A DNA stretch of 32,079 nucleotides from Rhodospirillaceae bacterium (GTDB lineage Bacteria; Pseudomonadota; Alphaproteobacteria; Rhodospirillales; JABHCV01). Below, piece after piece: positions 23,934-32,025 of this stretch. Below the pieces are notes generated by a model that saw only the letters and a list, made by a program, of their open reading frames with translations, did no database searches and was not told where the DNA came from. The stretch spans positions 1 to 32,079 of the forward strand of contig JACNJU010000095.1 of the NCBI GenBank assembly GCA_014382375.1, in the 5' to 3' direction. The stretch's first letter is position 1. Each line of letters begins with the position of its first letter. Made by a program: the position numbers and the translations under genes.

Positions 23934-25988
23934 ATGGTGCGATCATTTTTCCCGTTTATTTTTTCAATTTTTCTGATCCTTTGCCCTTTCGAGGCAAAGG
24001 CAGGACTGGATGAAGAAGAACTCGCTGATCTGATTATCCCGCCCTATAAACTTGGCACGCGCGATGAGGGACTCCCGCTCTGGACGTTGCTGGATGGCGG
24101 CGGTGCGCCTGCGGGGTATGTCTTCGAATCCAATGATCTCGCGCCCATTCCGGGCTTTTCAGGAACCCCCATCAATTTATTGATCTCGATAGATCAGGAA
24201 GGGAAATTTCTTGAGGTCAAGGTTTTGTCCCAGAACGAACCGGTCTTCGTCAGCGGCCTTGGCGCGCGTCCCCTGCACAAATTCGTTCGCCAATATCAAG
24301 GGGAATCTCTAGCCAGCAATATCAAGGTCAGCAGTAAATACGGGACGAGTGGGCCGGGAGTTGACGGCACCATCGTGCTGGACGGTGTGACCAAAGCCAC
24401 GGCCTCGGTCAGGATCGTCAACGAGACCACTCTGGCCTCGGCCCTGAAAGTCGCCCGCGAGAAACTGGCCGGTGTCGCCCCCAAACCCGCCGGGCGGCCG
24501 CGCAAGGATATTTTCGAACTGATGAGTTGGAATGAATTGATCGACTCAGGTCTGGTGCAGCACTTGCGTCTCGCAAACAAGGATGTCGAGCTCGCCTTCA
24601 AAGGATCGATGTATGAAGGCGAGGACGAAGAAGCGCTGGCGGACCCGGAAGGGCTCTATATTGACCTCTGGTTCGCCGACTTAGGACTCCCGATCATCGC
24701 CCGAAACATTCTTAGCGAGGCGGGAATCACCGAACTGTATACTCATGTGGAAGAGCATGAGGAGCCACTTCTGGTGCTGGCGAATGGTCGGCACAGTGTC
24801 GTCCACCCCGACTTCGTTCGAAATACAGCGCCCGAACGCCTGGGCATTATTCAGGACGGTTTTCCTGTCAGCATTCGCGACGCCGATGTGGACATTTTCC
24901 TGAAACCCGAAATTCCTGAATCTGAGCAGGCCATGGCTTTTCGCCTGGACCGAAGACTCGGGTTCGATCCGGCCTCACCCTGGTCTTTCTATATCAAGAC
25001 AATCCGAAAACGCGGCCAGTTCCGCCCCGAAGTCGCAAGCCGCAACATGACGGCTGAATATTCTTTGCCCGAGACATACTTCATCCTGCCTGAAGAGAAG
25101 AGCGATACTCCACCCTGGGTCGCCTCCTGGAAGGACCAGACCTGGAATTTGATCGCGTTGGGCCTTTTTCTTGCTGCCCTGTCATGGGCCCTGCTGAAGC
25201 AGAAAAAACTCACCAATTCCGGATACCTAAACGCTTTCAGATATTCAGCCCTGGCCTTTACCTTGTTTGGCATTGGCTGGTATGGGCAGGGTCAACTGAG
25301 CATTGTCAATTTACTGGCATTGGTGCGGGCCACCACTGAACAGCAAGGTCTGACATTCCTGCTTTACGATCCGATTACTTTGAGCATCTGGATTTTTGTG
25401 CTTGTCTCCTTGATTGCCTGGGGGCGGGGTGTTTTCTGCGGCTGGCTTTGCCCGTTTGGCGTTTTGCAGGAAATTTCCCATCTTCTGGGAAGACTATTCA
25501 GGCTTCCCGCACTCGGGCTCTCTGCGCGCTACGACAACTTGCTCCTGAAAATGAAGTACCCAATCCTTGGAGGTCTTGTGTTGATGGCGGTGATTTCCCC
25601 CTCCCTGACAGATAAGCTGGTTGAGGTCGAACCTTTTAAAACCTCAATCACTTTGTATTTTGACCGTTCCCTTCCCCATGTCGTCTATGCAGCCGTATGG
25701 CTATTGATGGGGATGTTTCTGTTCAAACCTTTCTGTCGCTTTATCTGCCCGTTGGGAGCTGGTCTCGCCCTTCTCGGCCAATTGAGAGTGATCAAGTCGA
25801 TCCCCCGATACAATGACTGTGGCAGTCCGTGTCACCTCTGTCAGGTGCGCTGCCAATACAACGCCATCGATAACACGGGAAAAATCGACTACGACGAATG
25901 CTTCCAGTGTTTGGAGTGCGTCGATATTTACTACGACGATAAAAAATGCGTCCCCCTGATCCTTGCCGCCCGGGCAGAAAAAAAATGA
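23934..25988 (+). CDS. NosR/NirI-like FMN-binding and polyferredoxin membrane protein
   Basis: 684 residues. Signal peptide about 1-23, then a periplasmic FMN-binding domain with the covalent flavin site DGVTKATAS (150-158; the second Gly of the usual motif is Lys, and S158 would carry FMN). About six transmembrane helices follow, starting near 405. Two CxxxCP motifs (CGWLCP and CRFICP) are present, followed by two ferredoxin clusters (CGSPCHLCQVRC and CFQCLECVDIYYDDKKC). This is the full NosR architecture. NosR supports nitrous oxide reductase, but no nosZ or other nos gene is present here. It probably moves electrons across the membrane in the alcohol oxidation system. ApbE downstream (four-base overlap) would attach the FMN. 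Confidence 0.88.
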   Translation: MVRSFFPFIFSIFLILCPFEAKAGLDEEELADLIIPPYKLGTRDEGLPLWTLLDGGGAPAGYVFESNDLAPIPGFSGTPINLLISIDQEGKFLEVKVLSQNEPVFVSGLGARPLHKFVRQYQGESLASNIKVSSKYGTSGPGVDGTIVLDGVTKATASVRIVNETTLASALKVAREKLAGVAPKPAGRPRKDIFELMSWNELIDSGLVQHLRLANKDVELAFKGSMYEGEDEEALADPEGLYIDLWFADLGLPIIARNILSEAGITELYTHVEEHEEPLLVLANGRHSVVHPDFVRNTAPERLGIIQDGFPVSIRDADVDIFLKPEIPESEQAMAFRLDRRLGFDPASPWSFYIKTIRKRGQFRPEVASRNMTAEYSLPETYFILPEEKSDTPPWVASWKDQTWNLIALGLFLAALSWALLKQKKLTNSGYLNAFRYSALAFTLFGIGWYGQGQLSIVNLLALVRATTEQQGLTFLLYDPITLSIWIFVLVSLIAWGRGVFCGWLCPFGVLQEISHLLGRLFRLPALGLSARYDNLLLKMKYPILGGLVLMAVISPSLTDKLVEVEPFKTSITLYFDRSLPHVVYAAVWLLMGMFLFKPFCRFICPLGAGLALLGQLRVIKSIPRYNDCGSPCHLCQVRCQYNAIDNTGKIDYDECFQCLECVDIYYDDKKCVPLILAARAEKK

Positions 25989-26977
25989 ACACGAAACCTT
26001 CAAGACGCCGCTTTATCTCCATTGTCGGCGCGGCAGCAGGCGTGTCGCTAACGCCCGGCCTCTCCCTTGCCGCCCACCATCGGGTAACTTGGACCGGCAG
26101 GGCATTGGGAGGAGACGCCTCGATCAGTCTTTATCATCACGACAAGCGGGCCGGCCAGAAAATCGTCGCTGCCTGCGCCGTAGAGATTGCCCGCCTGGAA
26201 AAAATATTCAGTCTGTTTCGCCGCGACTCGGCCCTCGTGAAACTGAACAAAGAGGGTCATTTATCCTCGCCTCCCATTGAGCTTGTCTCCCTGATAAAAC
26301 AGGCGAATGGTATTTCGCAGATGAGCAATGGCGCCTTCGATGTAAGCGTTCAACCGCTATGGGCATTGTATGCCCGGCATTTTGCAAAAGCCGACGCTAG
26401 CCCCGATGGCCCTGAGCGCCGGGCAATCGATAAGGCCAGAAATCTTGTCGGTTGGCGGAACATTTCAATCGCCGAAGACCGGTTATCCTTCATGAAATCA
26501 GGCATGGCGATAACCCTGAACGGTATCGCCCAAGGGGAAATCACAGACAGGATTACCGACATTCTCCACCGCGAAGGAATCCGAAATACGCTGGTCAATC
26601 TCGGGGAATTCAGGGGTATGGGGGGACATCCAGACGGACAGCCCTGGCGGATCGGTATTGCCGACCCTTTAAAAAAATCCAGCTTGTTGGACACCCTGGA
26701 CCTGAAAAACCATGCCGTGGCCTCGTCGGGTGGATATAGCACCCCCTTAGACGCCGAGGGCCGTTTCCATCACCTGTTCGATCCCGGAAATGGTCTTCCC
26801 TCACACTCCTGGGCCGGGGTGACGGTAGTCGCAAAGAAATCGGCGAGGGCGGATGCGCTATCCACAGCCCTGGCCGTCATGCACCCTGAACGGGCTCAGA
26901 ACCTGATACGCGCCTGCGAAGGCATTAAAACCATACTGATTGCGCCGGATGGAACCGTCACACGGATTGAATCCTGA
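25985..26977 (+). CDS. apbE: FAD:protein FMN transferase (ApbE family)
   Basis: 330 residues from the ATG at 25985, which overlaps the NosR-like stop by four bases; earlier in-frame starts fall inside that gene. The N-terminus has a Tat-like signal (SRRRFISIVGAAAG). ApbE hallmarks follow: NGIAQGEITDRI, NLGEFRGMGG (usually NLGGD), HHLFDPGNG and the metal-binding ARADALSTALAVM. The enzyme transfers FMN from FAD to a Thr or Ser in the flavin domain of exported proteins. The direct coupling to the NosR-like gene marks that protein as its substrate. Export fits modification in the periplasm. Confidence 0.9.
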   Translation: MNTKPSRRRFISIVGAAAGVSLTPGLSLAAHHRVTWTGRALGGDASISLYHHDKRAGQKIVAACAVEIARLEKIFSLFRRDSALVKLNKEGHLSSPPIELVSLIKQANGISQMSNGAFDVSVQPLWALYARHFAKADASPDGPERRAIDKARNLVGWRNISIAEDRLSFMKSGMAITLNGIAQGEITDRITDILHREGIRNTLVNLGEFRGMGGHPDGQPWRIGIADPLKKSSLLDTLDLKNHAVASSGGYSTPLDAEGRFHHLFDPGNGLPSHSWAGVTVVAKKSARADALSTALAVMHPERAQNLIRACEGIKTILIAPDGTVTRIES

Positions 26978-27090
26978 ACGAATTGATGCCCCGTTCAGAT
27001 GACATGAGCCTACAGTCGAATGTTGCCGGTTTCCCTTTCTGGTGTATTGACGTGTTAACTAAACGTCCATTTTACTCTTGTTCGGTAAAG

Positions 27091-27114
27091 GTGCTTGCGT
27101 GCCCACGCAACCAC
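27091..27114. repeat. Near-perfect inverted repeat at the border of the mobile cassette
   Basis: TTGCGTG (27095-27101) and CACGCAA (27104-27110) form a 7-bp stem with a 2-base centre, and outer GTG/CAC extend the match across one mismatch on each side. It has no T-run, so it is not a standard terminator. The 226-base gap holds no gene that I can support. Confidence 0.4.
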
Positions 27115-27203
27115 TTACAACGAACATTTAAACGTACTTTGAAATCGTAGGGTCTTGAACAAATCCCTCCCCCGCAACCAACCTACATGAGGCTATATAT
27201 CCA

Positions 27204-27911
27204 TTATTCTTTGGGCCTCCATCCCTGTAGGTGGTCATCGATCCGGCTTATAGTATCCTGGACATGCTCCTGATACTTAATTGTTTCTTGTTTACACTTT
27301 TTGTCTGACGTTATTTCCAATTCCATATCTGTATCTTCCAGGCTTTTTTTGAGGGTGTCACTGATTTCCAGAAGCCCAACCATTCTCTTTTTATCGGTAT
27401 ATGTTACTGGCCCAATAACGGTCACTTCACCGGTGTCCAAGTTGATGAACATATCATCAGGATGGGGGATGATATCAGCAACGGACTGGCCATTTTTCTC
27501 CCGCCTTTGAACTTCCTCGTCTGCATCAATCATGTACTGAACCGCAGCCTGAAGTTCAATTTCTTCTCGCTCAGCCTTTGTCGTTTCAACCGTGTCAACA
27601 AGTTCGGCCAACAGCTTTTGGGAACGGTGTTCACCTTTGGCTGCTTTAACGGCGATGGATCTCATGGCAGCCTGTATGATAGGCATTGTCAGGTGGCCGT
27701 TATCTTCTTTTACCTTGATCTTCCGATACGCTTCATTTGCAATAATTTTATGAAGGCGTTTATCCCCTAATAGAGGCCGTCTGTTCTTCGACCCTTTGGG
27801 GCGCCCACTTGGGTTGCCGGACTGCCCCTTCTTAAACCGTGTTTCCGTTGGTGGCTTGCTGTAGCCAACCTCGTAGCCATTGTAAGGTCCGGGAAGCTTG
27901 GATTTTTTCAT
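27204..27911 (-). CDS. DUF5681 domain-containing protein
   Basis: 235 residues. The N-terminal 50 residues have the DUF5681 pattern RFKKGQSGNPSGRPKGSKN, rich in Gly, Lys and Arg, suggestive of nucleic acid contact. The rest is helical and charged, without a recognised domain. The start overlaps the stop of the upstream ParB-like/methylase gene by four bases, so the two are translated together. DUF5681 proteins are commonly found in prophage-like and integrative regions next to such methylases. The function is unknown. Confidence 0.8.
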   Translation of the reverse strand: MKKSKLPGPYNGYEVGYSKPPTETRFKKGQSGNPSGRPKGSKNRRPLLGDKRLHKIIANEAYRKIKVKEDNGHLTMPIIQAAMRSIAVKAAKGEHRSQKLLAELVDTVETTKAEREEIELQAAVQYMIDADEEVQRREKNGQSVADIIPHPDDMFINLDTGEVTVIGPVTYTDKKRMVGLLEISDTLKKSLEDTDMELEITSDKKCKQETIKYQEHVQDTISRIDDHLQGWRPKE

Positions 27912-29188
27912 TGGGCGGCCTCCATTGCTTCCCGTTTGCCGATGAGTTCGGCCTCATCATTAGCGTAAGCCTCCCATCTGGCGATGATGCGATCGCAATA
28001 AATGGGATCGAGCTCACAGAGATAGGCCCGCCGGCCCGTTTTATGTGCTGCAATCAGCGTTGAGCCAGAACCACCAAAGAGATCAAGGACGATGTCGTTT
28101 CTGCCGGATACGTCCTTGATGGCATCCACGATCATTTGGACCGGTTTAGCCGTGGGATGCATGGACAACTCATCCATGCGCCCGGCGCGAAGGGTGTTGA
28201 TGCCTTTGTATTCCCAAACGTTTGTCCGGTAACGCCCGTGTTGACCAAGCTCAAACGTGTTGATGTGAGCTTTGGTGCCTTTCTTGAACACAAAAACCAA
28301 TTCATGGCGGGAACGATAAAAAGTACCCATGCCACCGTTGTCCTTGACCCAGACAATGAGGTTCTTCATCTCGTCATATACGCTGTGACAAGCCAGAAGC
28401 ACTTCCTGCATGTGGCGCCAATCCATGCAGATGAAGTGGATCGACCCATCCAGGCTGTAGTCATATAAATTCTGCAGGGCAGACTTTAAGAAGCCTGCGA
28501 ACTGTTCAGCCGTCATCTCGCCTGAGGCCATGGCAAACTCCCGGTGCTTGACTTTTCCGGAGTTCCCTACATGGCCATCAATCGGCACGTTATAGGGAGG
28601 GTCGGTAAAGACCATTTGGGCTAGTTCACCATCCATGAGACGGGCAATCGTTCGTGGGTCAAGAGAGTCACCACAAATCAATCGGTGAGAGCCAAGCTGC
28701 CATAAGTCACCATGCTGACAGCGGGATGGTGTTTCTGGAGGGAGATATTCGTCTTCCGGATCGTCAGGCTCGGAGCCCTCAAGATCATCCATCAGGTTGT
28801 CGATCTCAGAAATGCTGAAGCCGGTAATCTCCACATCGAAGTCGAGATCCAACTCGTACAATGCTTCCAGCTCTTTGGCCAGAAGGTCTTCATCCCACCC
28901 AGCATTCAGGGCCAGCTTGTTGTCAGCGAGAACGTAAGCCCGTTTCTCCGATTCAGTCATCTGTTCCTGCCTGAGACAGGGCACGGTCTCAAGTCCCATT
29001 GACTTCGCCGCTTCAACCCGGCCGTGGCCGGCGAGAATGGTGTTGCCATTGTCAATAAGGACAGGGTTGGTAAAGCCGAACTGACGAATGCTGTCGGCAA
29101 TCTGTCTTAGCTGTTTTTTGGAGTGGGTTCTGGCATTTGCAGCCCAAGGGGATAGGTTTTTAGGTTCTATGTGTTCGATCGTCATCAT
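27908..29188 (-). CDS. ParB-like nuclease domain fused to a site-specific DNA methyltransferase
   Basis: 426 residues from the ATG at 29188; the next codon is also ATG. The N-terminal ParB/sulfiredoxin-like domain (about 1-100) has IRQFGFTNPVLID and ILAGHGRVEAA. The methylase domain follows, with the catalytic DPPYNV first (about residues 205-210) and the SAM-binding DLFGGSGST later, an order that marks a beta-class N4/N6 amino methyltransferase. There is no restriction enzyme gene beside it, so it is an orphan methylase, of the kind carried by phages and mobile elements. The recognition sequence cannot be inferred from sequence. Confidence 0.87.
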   Translation of the reverse strand: MMTIEHIEPKNLSPWAANARTHSKKQLRQIADSIRQFGFTNPVLIDNGNTILAGHGRVEAAKSMGLETVPCLRQEQMTESEKRAYVLADNKLALNAGWDEDLLAKELEALYELDLDFDVEITGFSISEIDNLMDDLEGSEPDDPEDEYLPPETPSRCQHGDLWQLGSHRLICGDSLDPRTIARLMDGELAQMVFTDPPYNVPIDGHVGNSGKVKHREFAMASGEMTAEQFAGFLKSALQNLYDYSLDGSIHFICMDWRHMQEVLLACHSVYDEMKNLIVWVKDNGGMGTFYRSRHELVFVFKKGTKAHINTFELGQHGRYRTNVWEYKGINTLRAGRMDELSMHPTAKPVQMIVDAIKDVSGRNDIVLDLFGGSGSTLIAAHKTGRRAYLCELDPIYCDRIIARWEAYANDEAELIGKREAMEAAQ

Positions 29189-29221
29189 ATTTACTGGTCG
29201 TCCCAAACATAATAAAGCCAC

Positions 29222-29583
29222 ACCGAAGGTTGATGGGTCCTATGGCCCCGTATCTTCCTCCCTGTGTGGCTCGCTTACGCCAGCAGATACTTAAGATCAT
29301 GATTCCCGGTGCGTAAAAGAACCAATCACTGATAAGTAAAATACACTATTTTTACGCGCTGCCAAAGCCCCCTAAATTTATAGAGTGTTTACAGTGACTT
29401 ATTAGTTGCCAAAAACCGTATTAAACAAATTGTTTCAATAAGATAAGCGAATCGCGAAGGCCAATGTGGTGTTTTAGCCCTGGCTCTTCTCATCGGTTGT
29501 ACATCCCTCATTTAAAGACTGGACTTCTCTTCTAAAGAGAGCGTCACTGGTCTACGAGCTTGTGTGCTTGCAGGGAGTTGATC
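29222..29583. other. Intergenic region between divergent cassette genes
   Basis: This 362-base gap is AT-rich in its middle (29330-29450) and should hold divergent promoters for the methylase pair and for the DUF2924-recombinase pair. A small hairpin with arms CTCTT and AAGAG is seen near 29530. I see no gene, RNA or clear operator. Confidence 0.4.
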
Positions 29584-30000
29584 ATGACGGATTTAAGCGT
29601 TGAGACGATTGAGAATTTGGAACGAAAGGAGCTCGTTACCTTATGGAAGGAACTTCTTTCTGAACCGGTTCCAAGGCGGGCCAGTGTCTCCTTTATGCGC
29701 CATGTTTTGGCCTTTGAAGTGCAGAGTCGGCGATATGGCAAATTGCCGACAGGGTTTATTGATAAGCTCAAGAAGCAGGCCAAAGGGGGACGATCAAATC
29801 GATCAAAGATTGAGCCAAAACCTGGAGGCCGCTTGCTCAGGGAATGGAACGGCATTACGCATGTTGTCGATGTTGAGGACGGACAGTATGTCTGGAATGG
29901 TCAATCCTATAGATCACTTTCAGCTATTGCCCGAACCATAACAGGCGCTCATTGGTCGGGGCCCAGGTTCTTTGGATTAACCGGGGCCAAAAATCCATGA
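29584..30000 (+). CDS. DUF2924 domain-containing protein
   Basis: 138 residues from the ATG at 29584; the frame opens eight codons earlier but GGGAG lies just before this ATG. The pattern is that of DUF2924: an N-terminal helical part (ELVTLWKELL, then MRHVLAFEVQ), then PGGRLLREWNGITHVVDV and YRSLSAIARTITGAHWSGPRFFGL, a small domain also seen in other mobile-element proteins. The recombinase start overlaps this stop by four bases, a conserved pairing in alphaproteobacteria. It is probably an accessory DNA-binding protein of the recombinase; that is inference. Confidence 0.85.
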   Translation: MTDLSVETIENLERKELVTLWKELLSEPVPRRASVSFMRHVLAFEVQSRRYGKLPTGFIDKLKKQAKGGRSNRSKIEPKPGGRLLREWNGITHVVDVEDGQYVWNGQSYRSLSAIARTITGAHWSGPRFFGLTGAKNP

Positions 30001-31673
30001 GTAAACCCACCATTCGATGCGCCATATATACCCGCAAGTCTACTGACGAAGGGTTGGATCAGGAGTTCAATTCTCTTGATGCCCAATATGAAGCCTGCGC
30101 TAATTATATAGCCAGCCAACGCCATGAGGGCTGGAAGCTTGTTAAACAACGCTACGATGACGGCGGCATCTCCGGGGGAACTCTGGAACGCCCATCACTA
30201 AAAAAATTACTTGAAGATATTGATGCCGGGCGTATTCAGATGATTGTCGTCTACAAGATTGATCGCCTGACACGGTCCTTGGCCGACTTTGCCAAGTTGG
30301 TCGAACGACTTGAAGCCAGCAATTGCTCGTTTGTATCTGTCACTCAAGCCTTCAACACATCTTCTTCCATGGGAAGACTGACCTTGAACGTATTGTTGTC
30401 GTTCGCTCAGTTCGAGCGGGAAGTTACGGCTGAGAGGATCCGAGACAAGATTGCGGCATCGAAAAAGAAGGGATTGTGGATGGGTGGGGTTTGTCCGTTG
30501 GGTTATGACAAAAACCATGATCCTCAATCAAGAACACTGGTCGTTAATAATGAAGAAGCCAACAGGGTCAGAACACTGTTTGGTCTGTATGACAGGTTCG
30601 GTTGCTTGAGATTGGTTGAACAGGAAGCCATAAGCCTGAAGCTTCGCTCCAAGGTTCATCATTATAGGACAGGTCGCATCTCTGGGGGCAGGCCGTTCTC
30701 GCGCGGACAGATCTATCATATTCTTCGCAACCCCATTTACTTAGGCCTTGTCCGTCACAAGGATCAAACCTATCAAGGACAGCATGATGCCATCATTGAT
30801 CAGAACCTCTGGGATCGCGTTCAGGAAAAGCTTGCGCAGGCCAGTCGGCGTAAACGCGGGGGAACATCGACTAATGATCAATCAGGTGTCTTCACTGATC
30901 AGGCGATCCTGACCGGTAAGATCTTTGATGAGACAGGGGATCGTCTAACCCCGACCCATACCCTTAAGAATGGTCGCAAGATACGCTATTACGTCTCCAA
31001 CCGCCTGATCTCCGGCGGACCTGATCCGACTGGGTTGCGGCTATCGGCGTTAAAGTTTGAAGAACATCTGGCCAACATCATTGCCGGTCACCTTGAAACC
31101 ACAGCTGCCAACTACGCCCTCACAGAATCACCAAATCTGCACGGAGTTGGTTCAATCCGGAAACAAACCGCAGGCATAACAGTCAAACTTCGTTCCAAGG
31201 GGCTTTTGCAATATGGTGACCTTGTTGAAAAGGTCTGTATCCAGCAAACAACCGTACTTATCAAATTGGATGGAAAAGTGCTGGGTGACAAGCTTGGCTT
31301 ATCACCAGACGTCCTATCATCTGCACTTGTCGAGTTTGATGTGCCCTGGATATTCAGAAAACGTGGCGTTGAAAACAAGATCATCGTTGGCTCACCTGCG
31401 CCCGAGCCCGATCAGGTCTTGATCGGCACGCTCGCCAAAGCTCATCAATGGGCGCATGAAATGAAAAACGGCGCATCCCCAAAAGCCATTGCCCAAAGGC
31501 AAGGTGTGACGCCAGGATACATCAGGACCCGTTCCAAACTGGCTTTTCTATCGCCGAAAATACAACAGGCTATTGTCAAGGGAATGCTGTCTCCGGAGTT
31601 CACAACAAACAAGATCATGCAGATGACAATACCCCGGGATTGGCATCATCAGCATTCCCTGTTCGGGTTATAA
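29997..31673 (+). CDS. Large serine recombinase (resolvase/integrase)
   Basis: 558 residues from the ATG at 29997. The N-terminal resolvase domain (1-150) starts CAIYTRKSTDEG with the nucleophile Ser at about 15, followed by LDAQ, the YKIDRLTRS motif and NVLLSFAQFERE. The recombinase domain (about 165-290) has GGVCPLGYD and ILRNPIYLG. The zinc-ribbon part (about 300-350) is present in outline (LTGKIFDETGDRLTP) but has no cysteines. A helix-turn-helix-like segment is found near the C-terminus (SPKAIAQRQGVTPGYI). Such enzymes integrate and excise mobile elements. It ends beside an array of short repeats and a tRNA-Ser gene, both possible attachment sites. Confidence 0.88.
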   Translation: MSKPTIRCAIYTRKSTDEGLDQEFNSLDAQYEACANYIASQRHEGWKLVKQRYDDGGISGGTLERPSLKKLLEDIDAGRIQMIVVYKIDRLTRSLADFAKLVERLEASNCSFVSVTQAFNTSSSMGRLTLNVLLSFAQFEREVTAERIRDKIAASKKKGLWMGGVCPLGYDKNHDPQSRTLVVNNEEANRVRTLFGLYDRFGCLRLVEQEAISLKLRSKVHHYRTGRISGGRPFSRGQIYHILRNPIYLGLVRHKDQTYQGQHDAIIDQNLWDRVQEKLAQASRRKRGGTSTNDQSGVFTDQAILTGKIFDETGDRLTPTHTLKNGRKIRYYVSNRLISGGPDPTGLRLSALKFEEHLANIIAGHLETTAANYALTESPNLHGVGSIRKQTAGITVKLRSKGLLQYGDLVEKVCIQQTTVLIKLDGKVLGDKLGLSPDVLSSALVEFDVPWIFRKRGVENKIIVGSPAPEPDQVLIGTLAKAHQWAHEMKNGASPKAIAQRQGVTPGYIRTRSKLAFLSPKIQQAIVKGMLSPEFTTNKIMQMTIPRDWHHQHSLFGL

Positions 31674-31860
31674 AACTTCCCTGTTCACCGTTTTTAATTC
31701 CCTGATACGGCTTTGGAAATTCCCTGTTATTGAATTAACAGGGAAATGCCCTGTATCCCATTGAAAACACGCGTTTAATCAGGGGCAAAAACGCCCAAAA
31801 CTGCCCAAAAATGGCCAAAAACATAAGAAATTCCCTGTAAATTCCCTGTTAATCAGGGAA
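31655..31860. repeat. Cluster of TTCCCTGTT direct and inverted repeats downstream of the recombinase
   Basis: TTCCCTGTT or a close variant occurs on the plus strand at 31655, 31677, 31698 (ending in A), 31720, 31831 and 31842. On the minus strand it occurs at 31737-31745 and 31854-31860. Copies at 31720-31729 and 31736-31745 make a perfect 10-bp inverted repeat with a 6-base centre; those at 31842-31848 and 31854-31860 make a second. Between them lie three imperfect 11-base units rich in GCCCAAAA (about 31789-31823). The first copy is inside the recombinase gene. The remainder to 32025 holds a GAGACTGG/CCAGTCTC inverted repeat (31872 and 31934) and no gene. Confidence 0.7.
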
Positions 31861-32025
31861 ATAGGCCTAAAGAGACTGGCCAAATACCCAAACTGAGACG
31901 ATGGCCAGAATGCGGGCAAATATTAAACCAGAACCAGTCTCAGGTTCCGTTAAGATCGACTAAGTCGCCGGAATATAAAGGGGAATACAGAATAATAAAC
32001 TGAGCACCGCAATAGCGGGGGTTGG

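Noticed and set aside
26974-26998. Hairpin CTGAACG/CGTTCAG at the apbE stop as a terminator
   Set aside because: The 7-bp stem has an 11-base loop and no T-run follows, so a terminator function cannot be supported.
31655-31860. CRISPR array
   Set aside because: The repeats are only 9 bases, unevenly spaced and in both orientations, and there are no cas genes.
31953-31966. CGACTAAGTCG palindrome near the tRNA as another copy of the cytochrome operator
   Set aside because: The centre has three bases instead of four and the flanks do not match; chance similarity is likely.
32007-32018. CCGC/GCGG hairpin downstream of tRNA-Ser as its terminator
   Set aside because: The stem has only four base pairs and the T-run after it on the minus strand is weak and interrupted.
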